Below, in pieces: positions 57,801 through 64,000 of a stretch of 64,000 nucleotides of DNA. Source of the DNA: Axinella damicornis (lineage: Eukaryota > Porifera > Demospongiae > Axinellida > Axinellidae). A program made the position numbers and the translations under genes. The notes beneath the pieces were generated by a model, which did not search any database, was not told the origin of the DNA, and saw only the letters and a program-made list of their open reading frames with translations. The DNA lies in contig OZ007509.1 of assembly GCA_963931865.1 (NCBI GenBank), positions 19,126,227 through 19,190,226 on the forward strand, read 5' to 3'. Every line of letters begins with the position of its first letter. The first letter of the stretch is position 1.

Positions 57801-60800
57801 GATCTCATTGGTCCTTACCACATTCCGGTAATAAGCCCAAGAAATTCGACTTCGTTCACCAGACCGTCTCTCCCCTCGGGGGGTGTGGTCTGGGCACGAG
57901 ACTATCCCATCCCCTCCCTAAATTCTACATTTTATAATGGATGGGACTGAGCCTGGTTAATGGCATTTCTCCTTGTTTCTTAGCTTTTTTGAGAGGTGGA
58001 ATAGTGACAGGCCATCACTAAATCCTTTTAATTTTTCAGAGAAAATTTTTGCTTCTAGTTTTATAAAGTTTGACGCAAAATTAGAAATTACCGTTTCGGA
58101 ATTATCAGTTTTGACGGTGGTGCAAATTTAGAGCGCTTACGGTAGAATCAGTGTTGATTCAAGGGCCAACATCTCTACTTATCAATGAATATGGCCTGCA
58201 CCAACCAATAGGATTGCTATATCATTATCGGAAAACAGAAGAAATAGTTCAGGTGCATCTGTCACTAGATCCAAGAAAAACGTCAAACACTACTAGTAAC
58301 ATTCACTTGCACTAAATACACAAACAAAATCCCCCACCAGCTACATGTAGGTGGAACCCTCCCCTCTACCTCGAGCTGTCTAACCTGGAAATATCTCTGG
58401 ACTCCTCTGGTAGTCTACTGACGATAAGTCTGACCACGTTCCCACCACGCTGGAGAATGGTGATTGCATCTGAGTGCAGCATGCCCCCTGTTGAGTTCCC
58501 GTTGATCTCCAGTAGTTCGTCACCCACCTGCAGCACAGAGCAGACCAATCTTCAGCCCACTATCCCTCAGTAATCGCTCATGTCCACCTAACATGGTTGA
58601 CGTTCCCTAAACAGAATTTCCATGCTTACTCTGAGTCGGCTGTCCCTGTCAGCTGCCCCGCCCTCTGGTATCCTCAGTACGCACAGAGGAGCATTGTACT
58701 CAGCACCCCCACGGAGACTGAACCCAAAGCCCCGGTCATCATGATGGATGTCAATCTGGTGGATCTCTTCATTGACACTGCGACTGTCCATGTGTGATGG
58801 TGAGAAAGGTACACGTCTGCTCAGTCACGGAGTAAAAAATTGGGTACTGGTCATATCACATGATTCACATCATTATGAACAAGAAATGCCTAGTAGAGCA
58901 CTTACATAACATCATTTGGCCTACTGTATATTGAAATAGAGGTGTGGTAATTTGGACAGCGCGAAAACCTTGCTTTTCATAGCTCTTTGTACAACTCTCT
59001 TTTGTGAGGTGCGTACAAGTCATTTTTTTCATTTGTAACTCGTACACCAATAAAAGGCTGCAAATGTTCCTATTTCACCCAAACTGTGTTTTTGTGTCCA
59101 CAGACACAGCAATCACTCTACCCTTGCTGCATGCACATGCACATGCACAAGCACAGGGTGAAAATTAAACATGGCTGAGTATTCACTGTTATATTACATG
59201 CGCACGTGTGCATTTTTGGTTCATGTATTAATACTTCATGTTCTTTATAGAGTCATTGAGATAGTGATTGTTGAGTGTGTGGATCACCTAGCTAGTTCTG
59301 TCAAGCATTCATCTACAGCAGCCTGCACCAATAGGATTGCTATATCACCATCAATTCAGAAATTAACATCCTGGTTCGGGTGCATCTGCCATTTGGCTCA
59401 AGAGAAATGCACAACAATTCTAATAGATAATGGGTGGACCCCCCAGTTTGACCCTCCCCCTGCCTCCCCAGTTGAACTCCTCCATCTAACCTGCAAGTAT
59501 CTCTGAAGGTGGGAGAGATCTGTGAGGGAGGGAGGGAGTAAGGGGGAGATATTATGAATACCGGTACACGAAAAATTGGCCCTGAGATAACCAGGTTACA
59601 GTAATAGAAAACTGAGCCTGGCAATCATATTGCCCACTTATAGTGCCCAGTTGGTGTAAGCCAATGAGATTCCAAAGCGCATTGCGCATGATGTCGTGCC
59701 GCAGAGCAACACTGCCTTCAGCATATTGTCAGTTGTCAAAGTACGACTGAATGGGTGGTGCTGATCGGTTACTTTCAAGTAGGCAATCACACATACAAAA
59801 ATGGTTAGTGAGAAAAGTCGTCAGTAGTGTTTCAGCTATACCACCAAGGGATTGCCTAGCACTGGAAATCGAGCGGAGGTAATTTGATTGTGTCTTTGTT
59901 AGCTGACTGAACTGCTAGTCTTGGCCATTCTTTCCTGAAAAACGCGGTTAGCTTCTTGCCACTTACCATGCTTTGCTGTCTATTGTGCAGTCAGTTTTTA
60001 TAAGTGAATCTCCACACATATGCCGTCCATAGACTCAAAAATAAAATGCCGTGTGCATGGGAGGTGAGCTGTGTAGGTATTATCCCAAGCCAAAGATGAG
60101 GGAAAAATATAATACACAAGAGTGCAATACCTCGCTGTAATGCCCCGCCCCCCAGACAGGTAAAGATATTAACTACTAGTACAGATACATGTACAATGTA
60201 ATTCTTACCATCTGTTGTCTTTCAAAAACCTCAACTTCTGAAAAACAAGGGGAACACACAGGTTAAAGGAGAACACACAGATAACAGGAGAACACACAGA
60301 TAACAGGAGAACACACAGATAACAGGAGAACACACAGATAACAGGAGAACACACAGATAACAGGGGAACACACAGATAACAGGAGAACACACAGATAACA
60401 GGGGAACACACAGATAACAGGAGAACACACAGATAACAGGAGAACACACAGGTTAAAGGAGAACACACAGATAACAGGGGAACACACAGATAACAGGAGA
60501 ACACACAGATAACAGGAGAACACACAGGTTAAAGGAGAACACACAGATAACAGGGGAACACACAGATAACAGGAGAACACACAGGTTAAAGGAGAACACA
60601 CAGATAACAGGAGAACACACAGATAACAGGAGAACACACAGGTTAAAGGAGAACACACAGGTTAAAGGAGAACACACAGATAACAGGAGAACACACAGAT
60701 AACAGGAGAACACACAGATAACAGGAGAACACACAGGTTAAAGGAGTGTGAGGCTTCTGCTCAGGAACTCTTACTCTGCAACCCCAGACAGTGCATATGA

Positions 60801-63263
60801 CAACCTTTAACCACATGTAGTGAATGAGCCCACAACTAGAGTGTATTCATGCCATTTCATGGAATATTTTATCCAGCATGCTGTTTGTTGAGCCTTGGCA
60901 CCTGGTGCATGGCACAACCAATCAGAAGGTCACACATGATTTCGAAAGGGTGAACAAACACCTTTACAGTACATGCATCAGGTACAGGACTCCCATGGCA
61001 GGGAGACCAGCCCCAGGGTGATGGGACCAGGACTCCCATGGCAGGGAGACCAGCCGCAGGCTGATGGGACCAGGACTCCCATGGCAGGGAGACCAGCCGC
61101 AGGCTGATGGGACCAGGACTCCCATGGCAGGGAGACCAGCCGCAGGCTGATGGGACCAGGACTCCCATGGCAGGGAGACCAGCCGCAGGCTGATGGGACC
61201 AGGACTCCCATGGCAGGGAGACCAGCCGCAGGCTGATGGGACCAGGACTCCCATGGCAGGGAGACCAGCCGCAGGCTGATGGGACCAGGACTCCCATGGC
61301 AGGGAGACCAGCCGCAGGCTGATGGGACCAGGACTCCCATGGCAGGGAGACCAGCCGCAGGCTGATGGGACCAGGACTCCCATGGCAGGGAGACCAGCCC
61401 CAGGCTGATGGGACCAGGACTCCCATGGCAGGGAGACCAGCCGCAGGCTGATGGGACCAGGACTCCCATGGCAGGGAGACCAGCCGCAGGCTGATGGGAC
61501 CAGGACTCCCATGGCAGGGAGACCAGCTGCAGGCTGATGGGACCAGGACTCCCATGGCAGGGAGACCAGCCGCAGGCTGATGGGACCAGGACTCCCATGG
61601 CAGGGAGACCAGCCCCAGGCTGATGGGACCAGGACTCCCATGGGAGGGAGACCAGCCCCAGGCTGATGGGACCAGGACTCCCATGGCAGGGAGACCAGCC
61701 CCAGGCTGATGGGACCAGGACTCCCATGGCAGGGAGACCAGCTGCAGGCTGATGGGACCAGGACTCCCATGGCAGGGAGACCAGCCCCAGGCTGATGGGA
61801 CCAGGACTCCCATGGCAGGGAGACCAGCCCCAGGCTGATGGGACCAGGACTCCCATGGCAGGGAGACCAGCCCCAGGCTGATGGGACCAGGACTCCCATG
61901 GCAGGGAGACCAGCTGCAGGCTGATGGGACCAGGACTCCCATGGCAGGGAGACCAGCTGCAGGCTGATGGGACCAGGACTCCCATGGCAGGGAGACCAGC
62001 CCCAGGCTGATGGGACCATGCAGGACTCCCATGGCAGGGAGACCAGCCCCAGGCTGATGGGACCATGCAGGACTCCCATGGCAGGGAGACTAGCCGCAGG
62101 CTGATGGGACCAGGATTCCCAGGGAGACCAGCCCCAGGCTGATGGGACCAGGACTCCCATGGCAGGGAGACCAGCCGCAGGCTAATGGGACCAGGACTCC
62201 CATGGCAGGGAGACCAGCCGCAGGCTGATGGGACCATGCAGGACTCCCATGGCAGGGAGACCAGCCGCAGGCTGATGGGACCAGGACTGCCATGGCAGGG
62301 AGACCCAGCCGCAGGCTGATGGGGCCAGGACTCCCATGGCAGGGAGACCAGCCGCAGGCTGATGGGGCCAGGACTGCCATGGCAGGGAGACCAGCCGCAG
62401 GCTGATGGGACCAGGACTGCCATGGCAGGGAGACCCAGCCGCAGGCTGATGGGGCCAGGACTCTCATGGCAGGGAGACCAGCCGCAGGCTGATGGGGCCA
62501 GGACTGCCATGGCAGGGAGACCAACCGCAGGCTGATGGGACCTACCTGTCAAATTTATCCTATCCTTATCCTATCCTACAGAAGCGCCCCAATAAGATTA
62601 TGCTGCAATGATTGTGCTAACGAGTATGAAGTGTGCACATCAATGCCCTTACCTGGTTGAACCATACGTTTTGGGGCCAAAAGACACACAAGCAGACACA
62701 AAGGTATTGCTTTACAGACCCCTATGCGCACTCTTCCATTGCACGCTTCTATGCGCATATGCAGTTCCATTGCATTCTTCCATTGGCCAATGAGTAGCGT
62801 TGCCATGATTTCTAATCGTATTGACCTTCGCCAGAGTGCAGATTGGACACTTCTTACTTCTGTGGAGAGAAGCTTAAGAGGTGTCCAATCTACAGGAACT
62901 CAATCGATGAGACTAGTACCTGTCCACAGACCTGAACAAGGCAAAAACATTAAAAGACTATGAACAGGAAGCAAAGCTTCAGAGTCCCTTTGTTCGTTCA
63001 GATACATACCATCCCTAAAAGGGTGCGCAAATAAACTTTGGACAGTGTGCGGCCGGCGCGCAATGGAGAGCAATATTCATGGAAGGGGGGACCAGCTGTA
63101 CGTATAAGCATCAGCTAAGTTGTATCATCACACATGAAACAATGGGCAATAGATCACCGAACTGTTTGTACTAACACTTCAGGCTTCTTGACCCCCTGGA
63201 CAATTGACTAAATTGTCCTATATCGTTGTTACCTTGCTCATTTTCAGCTGGCGCTTCCGCCAT
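39496..63263 (-). CDS. Gene D: PDZ-PDZ-Roc-COR-Death protein, 1070 aa
   Basis: Eleven exons, every phase consistent: 63263-63233, 60237-60209, 59519-59491, 58783-58630, 58527-58385, 52155-52002, 51905-51779, 43574-43509, 43402-41295, 41220-41157, 39803-39496. Order: leader MAEAPAENEQ; VEVFERQQM; ISPTFRDTC; PDZ1; PDZ2; Pro/Gln linker; Roc-COR; Thr-rich linker; Death domain; stop. ROCO proteins couple a GTPase-like switch to other modules. Here PDZ domains replace the leucine-rich repeats usual in this class, and a Death domain replaces the kinase. Two introns are swollen by mobile DNA (58384-52156 and 51778-43575). The first intron carries two large minisatellites. The front half is duplicated in gene C. 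Confidence 0.82.
40105..40400. repeat. GC-rich ~29-bp tandem repeat in gene D last intron
   Basis: About ten imperfect copies of a unit containing GAGCAGCAGCTGAAGCGGAC. Open frames on both strands arise from the repeat. Confidence 0.8.
41295..43402 (-). CDS. Roc-COR exon of gene D
   Basis: A single 2108-nt exon. The Roc part begins YKMLLCGLPCTGKTTAM with a P-loop GLPCTGKT (protein 274-281), then a switch-II-like MMDCGGHPECHEILP. At the place of the guanine-specificity NKxD motif it reads LLVGSYLDN, so Asp is kept but the Asn-Lys pair is not. The COR part follows: PIPTAWLLLHLLLRAKYE, CVKLAVACGIKEEELLGE, ILRYIHKHYGTLLHYPK and CDRVICDPNIILHPFT, the usual winged-helix block of COR. The last 200 residues are less familiar (FRNRIQFRVRQEGKPTRRVE, YLELRLLRM, PVDMACFHEPCCEEEDFY). 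Nucleotide hydrolysis is plausible but unproven. Confidence 0.84.
44854..45164. mobile_element. TAGCCTCG-ended element
   Basis: Ends TAGCCTCGTTCCCAAG and the inverse of CTGGGAACGAGGCTA. Flanks GTTCAGTAC and CTTCAGTAC give a 9-bp duplication with one mismatch. Lies in the long intron of gene D. Confidence 0.7.
45337..45940. mobile_element. CGTATAGCGCCAAATTTT-ended element
   Basis: Ends CGTATAGCGCCAAATTTT and the inverse AAAATTTGGCGCTATACG, with TA outside. About 600 bp, no clear gene. Confidence 0.6.
47518..47745 (+). pseudogene. Helitron-like N-terminal fragment
   Basis: The frame begins MDRTNDSEVQATARE and carries repeated REARLAQRRQRDRATREQ and REARLASQREHTRASRA blocks. Such Arg/Glu-rich repeats commonly precede Helitron or PIF1-like helicase ORFs in invertebrates. 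No helicase or Rep motif follows before the frame becomes ordinary sequence, so this looks like a fragment. It lies inside gene D's 8-kb intron on the opposite strand. Confidence 0.45.
48975..49709. mobile_element. GGTGGCGGGCAAG-ended element
   Basis: The right end CTTGCCCGCCACCTTAA is the inverse of the left GTGGCGGGCAAG. A second copy begins at 127 with TTAAGGTGGTGGGCAAG and runs to about 745, where its right end is missing. The copies share several hundred bases. Confidence 0.65.
49868..50489. mobile_element. CCGTATAGCGGGAAAATTTG-ended element
   Basis: Ends CCGTATAGCGGGAAAATTTG and its inverse, with TA outside. Subterminal runs of GCCAAATT repeat in both orientations. A lone right end of this family lies at 51243-51275, just before the C/D duplication break. 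Confidence 0.6.
51117..51222. mobile_element. Palindromic element
   Basis: Arms ATTTGGGAATAATTGCACT and the inverse TGCAATTATTCCCAAAT enclose a second palindrome AAGTAATTGCAC. A smaller relative is at 3214-3257. Confidence 0.55.
51779..58783 (-). CDS. Two PDZ domains of gene D
   Basis: Exon pairs 58783-58630 with 58527-58385, and 52155-52002 with 51905-51779, encode PDZ domains containing GFGFSLRGG and GFGFSIRGG loops. Both are split at DSRLR followed by VGDELLEINGNST or VGDKLLGINGNST. In gene C the two PDZ domains are separated by a 117-bp intron. In gene D the same intron is 6.2 kb and contains a large TA-flanked insertion with a reverse transcriptase ORF. Confidence 0.87.
53063..53173. 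mobile_element. TAGCCTCG-ended hairpin element
   Basis: A 111-bp hairpin with arms through GGCCCCACCCAGCTTT. Flanks AACAATAAC and AGCAATAAC give a 9-bp duplication with one mismatch. Confidence 0.75.
53588..53813. mobile_element. Foldback element
   Basis: Arms TAAGGTAAGTCCGGGTAATT and its near inverse, extending through TTTCGGTCAC, enclose about 130 bp. Confidence 0.6.
54169..56367 (-). mobile_element. Non-LTR retrotransposon reverse transcriptase ORF
   Basis: A 732-codon open frame with RT blocks: VTPIYKGNGRDPLDTNSYRG, LCFYDLQKAFDSVEYPIL, ERGVLQGSVLSPVLFLLVMD, AHADDI as the catalytic A/YxDD motif, and KCLGYWWS. No endonuclease domain precedes it, so it is probably 5'-truncated. Near its 3' end, KPCPLCDN begins a Cys/His knuckle. 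In the given frame the His-Cys half is lost, but it continues in a neighbouring frame (EHFIAC), so a small frameshift is likely. It lies inside gene D's PDZ1-PDZ2 intron in the same orientation as the gene. Confidence 0.85.
56858..56889. repeat. Collapsed TAGTCTCA/GAGGCTA hairpin
   Basis: Both ends of the TAGYCTCG family lie 32 bases apart with CTCGAG at the centre. No 9-bp duplication is visible. Confidence 0.5.
57043..58059. mobile_element. Foldback element split by a nested element
   Basis: The outer arms (ACTAGAGGCAAAAATTTTCT and its inverse, through the GATTTAGTGATGGCC and GGCATT...CTGAG blocks) match the intact foldback at 18021-18281. The middle is interrupted by the element at 57176-57904, flanked by a perfect 9-bp duplication, TCCCATCCC. 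Confidence 0.8.
57176..57904. mobile_element. TAGTCTCG-ended element with 9-bp duplication (copy 2)
   Basis: Terminal inverted repeats of about 70 bp begin TAGTCTCGTGCCCAGACC. It is nearly identical over its length to 18513-19251. The flanks are perfect TCCCATCCC direct repeats. The size, long ends and 9-bp target site resemble non-autonomous Mutator-like elements. Confidence 0.85.
60244..60745. repeat. 19-bp minisatellite in gene D intron 2
   Basis: About 26 copies of AGGAGAACACACAGATAAC, with GGTTAA variants. The array starts a few bases upstream of the 60237 acceptor, in the intron between exons 1 and 2. Gene C has a single unit (GGGGAACACACAGATAAAG) at the same place. Three minus-strand frames stay open because 19 is not divisible by three and the unit lacks stops. 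Confidence 0.9.
60983..62540. repeat. 43-bp minisatellite in gene D intron 1
   Basis: About 36 copies of a GC-rich unit containing GGACTCCCATGGCAGGGAGA and CCAGCCGCAGGCTGATGGGA. Variants (CAGCCCC, CAGCTGC) alternate in blocks. Long minus-strand frames of up to 524 codons are by-products. Gene C lacks the array. Confidence 0.92.
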
Positions 63264-64000
63264 TGCGACCTTGCTCATGTTAGAACCAACGACTATTCTT
63301 CCGTTCCAGTCCAAGGATACCCGACTACCATAGGATGGGAACAGAGGAGGTAGGACACGCTTACGGAGGTACGCGAAACTCCGTATCACGTTGAGTTTCA
63401 AGAGATCGTGAACGGAGTAATGTGACGGACGCTACCCACGTGGAAACCATTAAAGATCACCTTCAAGTCGGCAAGTTGGCTTCGTCTGTTCTCTCGTTGT
63501 GAATTCGCTGTCGGCTGGAGATAGCCACAGTTCAAAGCGGCGATGGATGCCTTCAAGAAAATCTACCTCTCCCCTCCCATGGCCCCAGACCTTTTGTGCT
63601 ATAAACTGAAATAGGGGCGGGCTAAGCGGGTTAGTTATTGGTGATGTTTGAGCGAAGATATCCGGAGAACGGGAGCAGCTAAAAATACCGGACCTGCATC
63701 ACAGGATTGCCCATTCTCTGTGGATTCTTGTGATACCGGTGACATCCCCATCAGGTTTGGAGCTACAGGCCTCTGAATCCAACCATGTTTTGAGGATTTT
63801 GATGCATATGGTGTGTTTGTGCAGTCGTTGCTCACAAACCGTACATGCTATGGACATGGAAATTATGCCACTGGATAGAGCAAAGATCAATGTTGCCAAT
63901 GTGGTCCCTGTATTGGGTGACAACCCTGTTGTGCTTGGAGCTATGGATGCCTCAAATGAACAATTTTTCAAGATTTGATGTCTATACTGTGACTTCGCCC
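63264..64000. other. Upstream flank of gene D
   Basis: The first 100 bp match the flank before gene C's start (CCAAGGATACCCG, GGATGGGAA). Beyond it, both strands stay open at 63700-63978: a plus frame ending DASNEQFFKI and a minus frame starting MKNCSFEASIAP. Neither resembles a family I know. Confidence 0.4.

Larger units (their letters stand above)
52558..58142. mobile_element. Large TA-flanked inverted-end insertion in gene D
   Basis: The left end CCGTAAGCGCTCTAAATTTG and the right end, its reverse complement, are each flanked outward by TA. The 5.6-kb interval includes the RT ORF, the 9-bp-duplication element at 53063, a foldback at 53588-53813 and the nested pair at 57043. The matching intron of gene C is 117 bp and has none of it. 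Either one Tc1/mariner-like element was loaded with later insertions, or two end copies flank unrelated DNA. Confidence 0.5.

Noticed and set aside
60205..60734. Cys-rich minus-strand frames (CSPVICVFSCYLC repeats)
   Set aside because: Product of the 19-bp minisatellite beside gene D exon 2; all three frames are open with the same period.
60869..62552. Three overlapping minus-strand frames of 387-524 codons (repeats of GVLVPSAWGWSP type)
   Set aside because: They are the 43-bp minisatellite read in three frames; 43 is not divisible by three and the unit has no stop. They also overlap gene D's first intron.

Overview
The window looks like intron-rich nuclear DNA from an early-branching animal. 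A demosponge is my best guess, because death-fold, UPA, PDZ and Roc-COR signalling modules sit beside dense short DNA transposons; the species cannot be fixed from sequence alone. Every host gene I can support lies on the minus strand. I built gene models by joining exons with AG/GT borders and checking reading phase across each junction. No tRNA, rRNA or CRISPR array was found.

Layout, right to left (direction of transcription). Gene D (63263-39496, 11 exons, 1070 aa) is leader / PDZ-PDZ / Roc-COR / Death. Gene C (37931-32807, 8 exons, 519 aa) is leader / PDZ-PDZ / protein kinase. Gene B (30729-27022, 4 exons, 208 aa) is leader / UPA. Gene E (about 26380-22168, first exon unresolved) is coiled coil / ZU5 / UPA / Death. 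Gene A (16961 to the left edge) is leader / Gln-rich linker / an ACID-like domain as in Mediator subunit MED25, without a recognisable VWA domain. C and D share a duplicated front half (leader, two tiny exons, two PDZ domains) joined to unrelated back halves. A, B, C and D all begin with a related phase-1 leader exon under a conserved start context (GGTCGYAATGGC). B repeats the UPA part of E with the same exon borders and phases.

Between the exons lie mobile elements and tandem repeats. They include a TAGYCTCG-ended family with 9-bp target duplications (at least ten copies), hAT-type elements with 8-bp duplications, TTAA-flanked and TA-flanked elements, foldback palindromes, a 1.6-kb inverted repeat, a non-LTR reverse transcriptase ORF and a Helitron-like fragment. 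Several are nested, and related copies elsewhere in the window serve as empty sites.

Together the genes suggest a local head-to-tail cluster of intracellular signalling adaptors (PDZ scaffolding, kinase, Roc-COR GTPase-like switch, ZU5-UPA-Death assembly). It appears to have diversified by duplication and exon joining, with a MED25-like transcription cofactor at its downstream end. Function is inferred from domains only.
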